In this document: one piece after another, positions 34,521 through 42,211 of the stretch
Layout of the letters: the number at the start of each line of letters is the position of its first letter
How positions within the stretch are numbered: position 1 is the stretch's first letter
NCBI GenBank assembly: GCA_029855935.1
Contig: JAGSHN010000012.1
Location: 274,920 to 338,919 of the forward strand
DNA length: 64,000 nucleotides
Reading direction: 5' to 3'
Origin: Candidatus Thorarchaeota archaeon
GTDB lineage: Archaea; Asgardarchaeota; Thorarchaeia; Thorarchaeales; Thorarchaeaceae
Notes under the pieces: generated by a model
The model's database searches: none
The model's input: the letters and a program-made list of their open reading frames with translations, nothing else
What the model was told of the DNA's origin: nothing
Made by a program: the position numbers and the translations under genes

Positions 34521-35144
34521 TCATACCATTGATGCGCGTTCCCAGTCATGCTCGTAGATGTGCGCATTGACAGACAGAGTGGTCACTGTTCCCCTGTCGA
34601 GACCCGTTTCTGTTGCAACGCGGCTGAGGAGTTCTCCGAGAGCAAAGACGTTTGCTGGCCAGGCCCCGTACATGTCGTTTGACCTAATCATCACACTGAG
34701 GTCCACGGCACCATCCCGGACCATGAAGACGAAGTGGTTCAGGCAAGGCACCTCGTCGTTTACAGTGTCCCGCCTTGGATCCCAAGTTGTCGCTACCGCC
34801 CTCCTGCTATTGGGACTCTGGCTCAACTTCCGAATGACATAGTCAATCTGGTCTATTGCCTCTTGCCCCCATGACATAAGTCGTTCCCCGTACGTATAAT
34901 CGAATCCCATCGGGTTGGGGTCCAGTATCTGTGTTGCATACCGCTCGCGGAGGACACGCTCGCTAAAGGGGTACCCCTCCGGCACTCGTTCGGTGAAGGG
35001 GTCTCTGACACAGACCATCAGGTTGTCGAGCCATCGTGTGAGGAGCCCACGTTCGTCAACGCGCTCTCTCCCGTGGCCCATGATGTATCTAACAACTCTT
35101 TTCCACCCGTCTGCTGGTGTCGCTGCCCTGATAAAGAACGCCAA
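34521..35144 (-). CDS. thyA: Thymidylate synthase, archaeal ThyA type
   Basis: Makes dTMP from dUMP. The 207-residue protein is short, as in methanogen ThyA proteins. The catalytic Cys is in VPCLNHF, followed by the phosphate-binding RSND and the nucleotide-binding Asn in AWPANVFALGELL; NAHIYEHDWERA is the late HIY motif. TTG 35144 is the start, with AGAAGGGA before it. It is divergent from the glutaredoxin-nrdD pair, so deoxynucleotide synthesis genes are grouped here. The methyl donor (folate or methanopterin) cannot be told from sequence. Confidence 0.8.
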   Translation of the reverse strand: MAFFIRAATPADGWKRVVRYIMGHGRERVDERGLLTRWLDNLMVCVRDPFTERVPEGYPFSERVLRERYATQILDPNPMGFDYTYGERLMSWGQEAIDQIDYVIRKLSQSPNSRRAVATTWDPRRDTVNDEVPCLNHFVFMVRDGAVDLSVMIRSNDMYGAWPANVFALGELLSRVATETGLDRGTVTTLSVNAHIYEHDWERASMV

Positions 35145-35204
35145 GACATCATCCCTTCTGTCAGCTGCTCTGTTGGAGTCCAGCCCGGTGGCGCCGCTTG
35201 GGGG

Positions 35205-35212
35205 TTAAATAG
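35205..35212 (-). promoter_or_regulatory. Possible TATA box for thyA
   Basis: On the minus strand the element reads CTATTTAA, about 60 bases before the TTG at 35144, in otherwise GC-rich DNA. Confidence 0.4.
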
Positions 35213-35304
35213 TTTGGTCAGACAGTCTAGTGCGGCGGTGCCATTGTCCTGCGGGTACGAGATGTCTTGCGGTAGGTCGATTGTGCATACTCCTTTGGGA
35301 CAAG

Positions 35305-35312
35305 ATTTTAAT
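35305..35312 (+). promoter_or_regulatory. Possible TATA box for the glutaredoxin-nrdD operon
   Basis: ATTTTAAT lies about 70 bases before ATG 35379 and implies a leader of about 40 bases. Confidence 0.4.
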
Positions 35313-35378
35313 GTCGCGGCTACAAAGTGCATCAGGCCCCTCATTGGGGCAGGGAAGCGTCCGCCGGGAGAGAGAGCG

Positions 35379-35657
35379 ATGACTACCGTAGTATATGTCT
35401 TCACTCAAGAGAATTGCCCAAACTGCCCCGCGGCCAAGCGGGTCGTAAGGGAGGCACTCGACGGCTCTGGAATCGACGTCGAGTTTGTTGACATTCACAG
35501 TATGGATTCCGATCTTGAGTTCCGTCTTCTTGAGGAGCAGGTCTTCATTGCATCAACGCCGAGCATAGTCCTTGAGAATGACGGCTCTCTCCGCCTCCTG
35601 TACAGTGGCGAGGTCCCCACTGTAGAAGACATTCGTTCAATAGTAGTAGGGGAATGA
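35379..35657 (+). CDS. Glutaredoxin/NrdH-like redoxin
   Basis: 92 residues in a thioredoxin fold: strand VVYVFTQENCPNCPAAKRVV with active site CPNC, then FVDIHSMDSDLEF and the cis-Pro segment STPSIVLENDG. ATG 35379 has GGGAG about ten bases upstream; the frame is open back to 35073, but that part is out of family. It ends five bases before nrdD, so it is probably the dithiol that supplies reducing power to the ribonucleotide reductase (inference from position; redoxin partners are known for some class III enzymes). Confidence 0.85.
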   Translation: MTTVVYVFTQENCPNCPAAKRVVREALDGSGIDVEFVDIHSMDSDLEFRLLEEQVFIASTPSIVLENDGSLRLLYSGEVPTVEDIRSIVVGE

Positions 35658-35661
35658 TTCT

Positions 35662-37806
35662 ATGACAGACATTAGAGAGTCTCTGATTAGTGACGCAGAC
35701 ATCTGCGCGAGGGAGAAGAAGCTACCGCACGTTCGAACGACCAAGGGGACCCTTGAACCATTCAAGGGCCAACGTATCGTCGACAGCCTTGTTCGGGAGG
35801 CTGGACTGAGTGTGGGCGACGCACAGTTCGTTGCGGCAAAGGTAATGGACAGGATTGCAGCCTCAGGAATCCGGTTTCTGTCAGGGCCGCTCATTCGTGA
35901 GATGTGCAACAGCGTATTGGCCGAGATGGGCTTTGAGAGAGAGCGCATCCGGTATACCCGCGTTGGTGTGCCGATGTATGATCTTGACCAGCTTATCATG
36001 CATCCCAACAGGCATACCTCTAACGCGAACCTGATGAGGAATCCTGAAACAATCGCCAAGCTCGTCCATGACCAAGTTATGGAACAGCACACATTCCTGA
36101 CAATCCCTCCGCATCTTGCCGATGCTCATCTCCGTGGAGACATCTACATCAAGGACCGCGAGTACTTCTCCACACGAGACTACTGCGCCACCTGGGACCT
36201 CCGCCAAGTCTTTCTGCTCGGAATTGCTCCAGATGGTCTTGGAGGTGTTCACTCTTCTGCTGCGGGGCCTGCCAAACATCTCCCTGTGGCAATCAATCAT
36301 GCGGCAATCTGGCTTGCGGCTGCTCAGAGCTCTTTCGCTGGGGGTCAGGGCTTTTTCTACTTCAACACGTTCATCGCTCCATTCCTTCAGGACAAAAGCT
36401 ACGACGAGGTCAAGCAATCGGCCCAGCAACTGATATTCACGCTCACCCAGCAGTACGTTGCCCGTGGTGGTCAGGTAATATTCTCAAGTGTCGACCTGAC
36501 TCCCGGGATACCCAAGATCATGCGCGATGTCCCGGCGGTTCTCCCGGGCGGTAGAACGACCTCTCTGACATATGCCGACTTTGAGGAAGAGGCCAACCGC
36601 TTCTTCAACGCCTTCATGGAGGTTATGATTGAGGGCGACGCCAAGGGGAAGGCATTCAACTTTCCGAAGCCAAATGTTGTTCTCAGGAAAGAGTTCATGC
36701 GCCCAGAGTACGACGACTCCTGGCACTTGGTCGCCGAGCTCACTGCCAAGTTCGGCACACCGTACTTCGAGAACTATCTGAACTGGCGCTCGTCCATTGA
36801 GGCGGGCTGCAGCAGCTGCTGTTCTCATCTGTGGACAGCAAGCAGCGAGGAGGAGTTGGAGGAGTTCCTCAGCGGCAACATGGTCTTTGGCGCCTCACAG
36901 ATGGTGACTCCCAACTTTGGCCGTGCGGCGTGGTTGGGCCGATCAGACGAGGACCGCTTCTTCGAGAAGCTCGACCACTATCTAGAACTGTCCAAAGAGG
37001 TGATTCTGGAGAAGAAGCGTCTGATGGACAAGTTGATTGCGAGTGGTAGTGTTCCCTTCTACACACAGCCCAAGCCAAATGGTGAACCTCTGATAGATAT
37101 GAGTCGAAGGGAGTTCTTGATCGGAACAGTCGGCTTTGAGGAGATGGCCACAATCCAGACGGGCCACCACCTCCACGAGCGCGAGGGTGCAAGGTTCGGG
37201 ATCAAGGTACTCAAGTACGTAAGGCAGCGAGCCGACGAGTTCCAAGAGGAAACGGGCCTCCACTTTGGAGTCACGCGTACGCCCGCAGAGAGTGCTGCGG
37301 GGCGTCTGGCTCGAAAGGACTGGAGGGCCTACCCCGGGATTCGAAAATACCTCAAGGGAACCGGACCGACTGAGGTCTACTACACCAACAGCACAACGCT
37401 TGATGTCGCTGCACCCATCCCGCTCAGCGAACGGATCAAGAAGGAGGGAATGTTCCATCCGTACATGGATGGTGGTGCGTTGACCCACATCTACCTTGGC
37501 GAGGCAAACCCAGACCCGGATGCCATATGGGAGCTCACCAAGCAGATTGCAACGAGGACGCTCAATTCATACTGGAGTTTTACGAAGGACATACTCTCGT
37601 GCCCGCAGTGCTACTATCAGGCCGGCATTGACTGGAGGACAACCCGCTTCTCCTCAATTGACCAGCTGGAGCATATCCAGTGTCCACGGTGCGGCTATGT
37701 GGGCTGCGAAGTATTCAGCCGAATAACCGGGTATCAACAGGCACTGTCCCAATGGAATGCTTCAAAGAGGCAGGAGTTCATCGACCGCCACAGGTACGCT
37801 CTGTGA
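35662..37806 (+). CDS. nrdD: Anaerobic ribonucleoside-triphosphate reductase (class III RNR)
   Basis: Glycyl-radical enzyme that makes dNTPs without oxygen. The N-terminus holds an ATP-cone regulatory domain (TTKGTLEPFKGQRIVDSLV). The catalytic barrel follows (GVHSSAAGPAKHLPVAINH, GGQGFFYFNTFIAPF). The C-terminal zinc site is CPQC and CPRC, and the glycyl radical motif is SRITGYQQAL, close to the end as expected. 714 residues is normal for the family. It is preceded by a redoxin gene; a probable activase (radical SAM) lies 9 kb away at 47080. The enzyme implies an anaerobic life style. Confidence 0.92.
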   Translation: MTDIRESLISDADICAREKKLPHVRTTKGTLEPFKGQRIVDSLVREAGLSVGDAQFVAAKVMDRIAASGIRFLSGPLIREMCNSVLAEMGFERERIRYTRVGVPMYDLDQLIMHPNRHTSNANLMRNPETIAKLVHDQVMEQHTFLTIPPHLADAHLRGDIYIKDREYFSTRDYCATWDLRQVFLLGIAPDGLGGVHSSAAGPAKHLPVAINHAAIWLAAAQSSFAGGQGFFYFNTFIAPFLQDKSYDEVKQSAQQLIFTLTQQYVARGGQVIFSSVDLTPGIPKIMRDVPAVLPGGRTTSLTYADFEEEANRFFNAFMEVMIEGDAKGKAFNFPKPNVVLRKEFMRPEYDDSWHLVAELTAKFGTPYFENYLNWRSSIEAGCSSCCSHLWTASSEEELEEFLSGNMVFGASQMVTPNFGRAAWLGRSDEDRFFEKLDHYLELSKEVILEKKRLMDKLIASGSVPFYTQPKPNGEPLIDMSRREFLIGTVGFEEMATIQTGHHLHEREGARFGIKVLKYVRQRADEFQEETGLHFGVTRTPAESAAGRLARKDWRAYPGIRKYLKGTGPTEVYYTNSTTLDVAAPIPLSERIKKEGMFHPYMDGGALTHIYLGEANPDPDAIWELTKQIATRTLNSYWSFTKDILSCPQCYYQAGIDWRTTRFSSIDQLEHIQCPRCGYVGCEVFSRITGYQQALSQWNASKRQEFIDRHRYAL

Positions 37807-37897
37807 CCGACTATCAAAAGGGCTGGCGCTGACTGTGCAGGGTCGGCCCACGCCTCATCCTGTTCTCCAAAGACAGACGACGTGGCTCTCTACACGC

Positions 37898-38173
37898 TCA
37901 CGTGGCCCTCTGACATAGTCCAGCCCGTGCCCTCAGGATCTCAATGTTCTGATGCAGCTCACGAAGTCGGTCCTCGATGAGATAGTATAGTGGTTGTCGC
38001 ATGTCCTTCAGGTTCGGTGCCTTTGAACAGAGCCGCTGGCGCATCAACTTCTTGAGAGCAAATGAAACAGTTCGTGGTGGAAGTGAAGACTGAGCAGCTA
38101 TCTGTTTCGGGCTCAGAGGTCCCCTCTTCAGAGCATCGAGGACCAATAGTGCGCTTCGTGGGAGGTCGTTCAT
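37898..38173 (-). CDS. Small winged-helix regulator (MarR-like)
   Basis: 91 residues, nearly all one winged-helix domain: ALLVLDALKRGPLSPKQIAA, recognition helix region LPPRTVSFALKKLMRQRLC, wing PNLKDMRQPLYYLI, then a short helix. It resembles small archaeal MarR-type transcription factors that act as dimers. ATG 38173 is preferred to the start at 38182. It is divergent from a larger Lrp-like regulator, and the shared ~180-base intergenic region contains an AT-rich core with an inverted repeat, a good candidate for its own binding site. Confidence 0.78.
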   Translation of the reverse strand: MNDLPRSALLVLDALKRGPLSPKQIAAQSSLPPRTVSFALKKLMRQRLCSKAPNLKDMRQPLYYLIEDRLRELHQNIEILRARAGLCQRAT

Positions 38174-38246
38174 AGTCAGCATATCGAGCCCACATCCAAT
38201 CTGAGGTGGCGCATTCCTCCTTGTAAATGACCTTTACTATCTATTT

Positions 38247-38276
38247 CTGGCAAACTATATATAGACTTTGTGCCAG
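38247..38276 (+). promoter_or_regulatory. Inverted repeat around a TATA box between two regulator genes
   Basis: CTGGCA (38247-38252) and TGCCAG (38271-38276) are perfect inverted half-sites, extended by CAAA/TTTG inside. They enclose the palindromic TATA-like core CTATATATAG (38255-38264). A protein bound here would block TBP, so this looks like an operator of the divergent regulator pair. Confidence 0.55.
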
Positions 38277-38359
38277 ATATTCGGTCGAGTATCCAGTTGC
38301 TGAAATGCGCAAGTAATAATGGCCGCGTCAGCGAGCAGCAGAGCAATGTGTGAGGAACA

Positions 38360-39460
38360 ATGAGAGGATCGCCACCAAGACTCGACGAGCTCGACATAGA
38401 CATCCTTGCGGCTCTTCACCGTCTTGGTGGCAAGGTATCGACTGAGGTGCTTGGCGATGTCCTACAGCGTCCATCGCGGACGGTGCGATACCGACTGAAT
38501 CGTCTCAAGAGGTCCGGCTATCTCAAGTACGTCTACGCTATGACGCATGACAGAAAGGTCGGGCTTGGCGACAGCATTGTACTACTCAATCTCGCAGAGG
38601 GAGTATCCTCCTTGGGCGACATCTTCGGCCAGATTCCTATGTTCTACATCTTCGGTTCCACATACGGTCGATACAACGGCTATGTCGTCCACATGTCGTA
38701 TCCCCTCTCGCGTCCGAACACTCCTCAAACATTCGTGAAGTCCCTCAGAGAGGCAGGCGTCGTCGATGATGCCTTCCTATTTGGCATCAACGACTTCCAC
38801 TCGATTGCTGGTGATCCAGTCATACTGGACTCGTCAGGGAGATGGCACTGGGACTGGAAATCGTGGGCCACTGAGTGTCACAAGAGGGTAGAGCAGGGCT
38901 TGCGGGAGTCCATTGGCCTTGAGCTCGATGTCCCGATTGCCAAGTTCGACGGTCGTGACATCGACATCCTCCAGCACCTCAAACGTGATGCAAGCGTGAC
39001 CCTGCGCGAGTTGGGGAGGGTGACTGGCCTCTCTCCTAGTCAGGTCAATGCACGTATCAAACGGATGGAGCGAGAGGGGATAATCAAGGGCTATCGTTGG
39101 ATTCTGGAGGATTTTCAGTCGCCCATCCATCTCTACATCTTCTTCCAGACGGACGGTCTTGACAGTCCACTGTTGGGCTGTCTGATGAAGATACCATTTC
39201 CAAAGGAGATTGGGGCAGAGACCTCCGACAAGTTCGCGGTCCACGTCAAGCTATACCCCTCAGACCTGCCAGATTTTCTCAACGCCCTCGACTTGGTCCG
39301 CCGCAATCTTCGTTCTCTCAGGATACAGGTGACGCACCATCGACACAGAGGTCAGCCCGGGGAGTTGTACACGCATTTTGACAGATCTGCTAACGAGTGG
39401 GCAATACCTGTGGACCAGTACATACAGGAAATCAGGCATTCGGCGGAGCAGCAGTCCTGA
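38360..39460 (+). CDS. Lrp-like regulator with two winged-helix domains
   Basis: 366 residues with two AsnC-type DNA-binding domains. The first covers residues 8-60 (ELDIDILAALHRLGGKVSTE, RPSRTVRYRLNRLKRSGYL) and the second about residues 195-250 (GRDIDILQHLKRDASVTLRE, LSPSQVNARIKRMEREGIIKGY). Each is followed by a mixed alpha/beta domain, so the protein resembles two regulators fused in tandem. The operator-like sequence at 38247-38276 lies upstream. ATG 38360 starts the frame; CTGA-type overlap is absent. It converges with the iscU-like gene. Confidence 0.8.
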   Translation: MRGSPPRLDELDIDILAALHRLGGKVSTEVLGDVLQRPSRTVRYRLNRLKRSGYLKYVYAMTHDRKVGLGDSIVLLNLAEGVSSLGDIFGQIPMFYIFGSTYGRYNGYVVHMSYPLSRPNTPQTFVKSLREAGVVDDAFLFGINDFHSIAGDPVILDSSGRWHWDWKSWATECHKRVEQGLRESIGLELDVPIAKFDGRDIDILQHLKRDASVTLRELGRVTGLSPSQVNARIKRMEREGIIKGYRWILEDFQSPIHLYIFFQTDGLDSPLLGCLMKIPFPKEIGAETSDKFAVHVKLYPSDLPDFLNALDLVRRNLRSLRIQVTHHRHRGQPGELYTHFDRSANEWAIPVDQYIQEIRHSAEQQS

Positions 39461-39506
39461 TCACGACCAGCCACGTCTATGGTGTGGCCTCGCTCATAGC
39501 CCATAG

Positions 39507-39529
39507 GGCCGAATCGGGCCAGGTCGGCC
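39507..39529. terminator. GC-rich inverted repeat between convergent genes
   Basis: GGCCGA and TCGGCC form a 6-bp stem with an 11-base loop, in a 104-base gap between the double-HTH regulator and the iscU-like gene. It may end transcription from either side; no T tract is present, so support is weak. Confidence 0.3.
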
Positions 39530-39564
39530 GTGGGCCACCCGCGCGTGGGTTAGACTGATGGGGA

Positions 39565-40359
39565 CTACTCTGTCAGCAGGACCACGGCATCGGTGTAGAG
39601 GTCATATTCGTCGTCCTCATCTAGGTTGCGGACACACACCTTCTCGACCTCCCCCTCGCCGCTGACCGACAGGACACGACCCTGAGTTATCACCTTGACG
39701 CCGGCCTCTGCCAGTCGTGCTGCCATCTCCTCGTCGACATCAAGCTGCTCGGCGGGCGTGATTAACACCACTCTGTTGGTCACCGTTGCTAGATCGATTG
39801 CGGCCTCGACTGACCGGTCGCCCGTGTAGACCACGAGAGCCCGAAGGTCCTCGAAGTCCTTCGGACTGCCCAGACTGCGGAAGACGCCCTTGCCAATGTA
39901 GTCTTCCAGATTCTCTATCTCGGGAATCTCTATCGCCTCGGTGGCCTCTGTTGAGCCGGCCTCCTCTGTGTGCTTTCGTTTCTGCATCTCTCGATACTGC
40001 TTGATGGCTTCGTGCAGCGCGTCGGCAGCAAGATTGGAACAGTGCATCTTGATTGGCGGCAGACCATCAAGCTCGCTGGCGACATCTGCTCTCGTCACCT
40101 TCATTGCCTCGTCCAGGGTCATTCCCTTGACCAGCTCGGTGGTCATGCTGCTTGTTGCAATAGCCGAGCCGCAACCGAACGTCCTGAACTTCGCATCGAC
40201 AATCCGCCCGTCCTCGACCTTGATGTAGACCTCCATCAGGTCACCGCAGACAGGGTTCCCGACGCGGCCAACAGCCACGTTCTCGCCCTCCAGTGTGCCT
40301 ACGTTGCGGGGATTCCTAAAATGGTCCAATACCTTTTCCGAATACTGTGTTGATTTCAT
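39565..40359 (-). CDS. IscU-type Fe-S scaffold fused to a degenerate TrxR-like domain
   Basis: Residues 1-125 are an IscU/NifU N-terminal scaffold with all three cluster cysteines: VGNPVCGDLMEV, FRTFGCGSAIATSS and IKMHCSNLAADAL. The Asp after the first Cys is present too. After an acidic linker (EEAGSTEATEAIEIPEIE), residues ~150-264 look like the NADPH domain of thioredoxin reductase: the order LVVYTGDRSVEAAIDLATV, then VVLITPAEQLDVDEE, then GVKVITQGRVLSVSGEGEV matches, but the GxGxxG dinucleotide motif is lost. The fusion is unusual; the second half may be a docking or regulatory domain (inference). It follows iscS after six bases. Confidence 0.82.
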   Translation of the reverse strand: MKSTQYSEKVLDHFRNPRNVGTLEGENVAVGRVGNPVCGDLMEVYIKVEDGRIVDAKFRTFGCGSAIATSSMTTELVKGMTLDEAMKVTRADVASELDGLPPIKMHCSNLAADALHEAIKQYREMQKRKHTEEAGSTEATEAIEIPEIENLEDYIGKGVFRSLGSPKDFEDLRALVVYTGDRSVEAAIDLATVTNRVVLITPAEQLDVDEEMAARLAEAGVKVITQGRVLSVSGEGEVEKVCVRNLDEDDEYDLYTDAVVLLTE

Positions 40360-40365
40360 GATCCT

Positions 40366-41535
40366 TCACCTCGTCCTCACCTGATAGAGCGGTGACAGTT
40401 CTCTCAGCCTAGCGACGATACCGGGGAGCACCTCGAGGACTCTATCGATATCCTCGTCCTCTGTGAAGCGTCCCGTTGTAAGCTGTAGCGACCCGTGTGC
40501 CTCCTCGTGGATCAGCCCTGTCGCTATCAGCGTGTGTGATGGTTCGAGCGTCTTCGATGTGCAGGCCGACCCTGTGGAGACCGCAATCCCTGCATCCTTG
40601 AACGAGAGCAATAGTGACTCTCCCTCGATGCCATCAAATCTGAAGTGAGCATTGCTTGCCAATCTCTCTGTCGGGTGTCCGTTCAGGTGGCTGTCGGGGA
40701 CCGTTTCCAGCACCTCCCGTATCAGTCTGTCCCTGTAGCTTCTCAGGCGCTGCACCTCTGACGGCATCTCTTCTTGCATTATCTCCACCGCTGCACGCAT
40801 CCCGACAATCGCGGCCACGTTCTCCGACCCCGAGCGCAGGCCTCTCTCCTGTCCTCCTCCGATGATTATCGGATTGACCCTGTACCTCTTCTGCATATAG
40901 AGGACTCCGAGGCCCTTGGGGCCATACACGTCGTTGGAGCTGAGCGACATCAGGTTTATTCCATCCCTTCTCACATCGATGTCCACAAGTCCCTCAGCTG
41001 CGACGGCATCAGTGTGGAAAGCAATACCGTGCTCGGCCGCCAGCTTGCCAATCTCCTCGACGGGCTGTATCGTGCCAATCTCGTTGTTTGCATATCCTAT
41101 CGAGATCAGTATCGTATCGTCCCTGATACGCCTCTCCAGCTTGGATATCCGGACACGCCCGTACTGGTCCACAGGCACTCTTGAAACCTCGAAACCCTGC
41201 GCCATCAGGTACTTGGCGATGTTGATTATTGATATATGCTCGACCTCTGAGATGATTATGTGGTTTCCCTTTCTCTTGTTCCTCATTGCGTAGCCTATGA
41301 GAGCCATGTTGTTCGACTCGGTGGCTCCAGATGTGAAGACTATCTCGTCGGGGTCGGCGTTGATGAACCTCGCTATGGCACGTCTACTCTCCTCAAGTGC
41401 CTCTGTGGCCACATCGCCGACGTGATGCAGTGATGAGGGGTTTCCAAAGTGCTCTGTGAAATAGGGCAACATAGCCTCTACGACTCTTGGGTCGGTCGGC
41501 TTTGCCGAGTGATAGTCGAGATATACCGTCTTCAA
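40366..41535 (-). CDS. iscS: IscS/NifS-family protein with Asp in place of the PLP lysine
   Basis: 389 residues beginning KTVYLDYHSAKPTDPRVVEAM, a clear cysteine desulfurase fold. The PLP-contacting parts SGATESNN and HTDAVAAEG are kept, and the catalytic loop SACTSKTLEPSH holds the active Cys. The lysine that forms the Schiff base, normally SGHKxYGPKG, is replaced: the site reads SSNDVYGPKG. The IscS of Archaeoglobus fulgidus has the same Lys-to-Asp change and does not act as a normal desulfurase. TTG 41535 is chosen, with GGAGGG just before it; the longer frame from 41643 overlaps dsrE. It probably works with the IscU-like protein encoded next. Confidence 0.85.
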   Translation of the reverse strand: MKTVYLDYHSAKPTDPRVVEAMLPYFTEHFGNPSSLHHVGDVATEALEESRRAIARFINADPDEIVFTSGATESNNMALIGYAMRNKRKGNHIIISEVEHISIINIAKYLMAQGFEVSRVPVDQYGRVRISKLERRIRDDTILISIGYANNEIGTIQPVEEIGKLAAEHGIAFHTDAVAAEGLVDIDVRRDGINLMSLSSNDVYGPKGLGVLYMQKRYRVNPIIIGGGQERGLRSGSENVAAIVGMRAAVEIMQEEMPSEVQRLRSYRDRLIREVLETVPDSHLNGHPTERLASNAHFRFDGIEGESLLLSFKDAGIAVSTGSACTSKTLEPSHTLIATGLIHEEAHGSLQLTTGRFTEDEDIDRVLEVLPGIVARLRELSPLYQVRTR

Positions 41536-41546
41536 CCATCTCCCTC

Positions 41547-41903
41547 CTAGAACCACATTGTAGCGTTCGCATCCAGTACGAGGTCGTTCAGAGTGGCTGC
41601 CCCAACAATCTTCAGACCGTCTATCAGCTCCACATCCTTCCACCCGAGCATCTGTTTCGACGCCTCACAGACAAATATCTCAATGCCCATGTCCATGCTC
41701 TCTGTGATCATATCGTACAGGCTCGGAAAGGAGCCCATCTTTATGGTCCTTGCTGTCTCAGGCTTCAGGACTCGGAGCGCCTGTCCGAGATAGTATACCT
41801 TTGCCTCAATGTTCATGCTCTTCGCGGCCTGTGCCAGGACTAGGGGCGAGTATTGCCTCTCTGGGTTGTCGCTCGTCTGCACATACAGTATCATATCGCT
41901 CAT
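41547..41903 (-). CDS. DsrE/TusD-like sulfur-relay protein
   Basis: 118 residues with the DsrE fold: MILYVQTSDNPERQYSPLVLAQ at the start and GIEIFVCEASKQMLGW, where the Cys is in the position of the sulfur-carrying Cys of this family. Such proteins bind persulfide sulfur and pass it to partners. It lies between the tusA-like and iscS-like genes in a tight operon, so it probably hands sulfur between them (inference). Confidence 0.82.
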   Translation of the reverse strand: MSDMILYVQTSDNPERQYSPLVLAQAAKSMNIEAKVYYLGQALRVLKPETARTIKMGSFPSLYDMITESMDMGIEIFVCEASKQMLGWKDVELIDGLKIVGAATLNDLVLDANATMWF

Positions 41904-41920
41904 ATCTCTCCGTCACTCCC

Positions 41921-42160
41921 TCAACTTGTGCGTCTTATCAGGAACCTGTGGACCCCGTCCTCAAGCCGCTCGTACTTGACCAGCTCGTGGCCTGTACGTT
42001 TGACAAACCGTTTCAGGTCCTCTTCGGCGGCGGGGTCGTCGGCAAGCACCTCCAGTATCTGTCCGACCTCAATCTCATCAATGGCCTCTCGGGTCAGGAA
42101 CAGAGGCTGTGGACAGTACAATCCTATGCAGTCGATGGTTTCTACAGGCTCCTCACTCAT
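41921..42160 (-). CDS. TusA/SirA-family sulfur carrier
   Basis: 79 residues with the TusA motif IDCIGLYCPQPLFLTREAI, whose CPxP cysteine carries persulfide sulfur. The rest (VLADDPAAEEDLKRFVKRTGHE) is standard for the family. Three starts are possible; ATG 42160 has AGGTGA six bases upstream and is preferred over GTG 42169. First gene of the operon tusA-dsrE-iscS-iscU, which looks like a sulfur-transfer and Fe-S assembly module. Confidence 0.87.
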   Translation of the reverse strand: MSEEPVETIDCIGLYCPQPLFLTREAIDEIEVGQILEVLADDPAAEEDLKRFVKRTGHELVKYERLEDGVHRFLIRRTS

Positions 42161-42202
42161 GACCATCACCTAACTATGGTTAAGTATACTTTCAATTAGA
42201 AA

Positions 42203-42209
42203 CTTATAA
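42203..42209 (-). promoter_or_regulatory. TATA-like element of the tusA-dsrE-iscS-iscU operon
   Basis: The minus strand reads TTATAAG about 45 bases before ATG 42160. A second AT-rich element, AGTATACTTA (42183-42192), lies closer. The 42170-42210 gap is strikingly AT-rich for this genome. Confidence 0.45.
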
Positions 42210-42211
42210 CC

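Noticed and set aside
35073-35378. N-terminal extension of the redoxin gene
   Set aside because: The frame is open, but the extension has no redoxin resemblance, and ATG 35379 has a good Shine-Dalgarno site and full domain.
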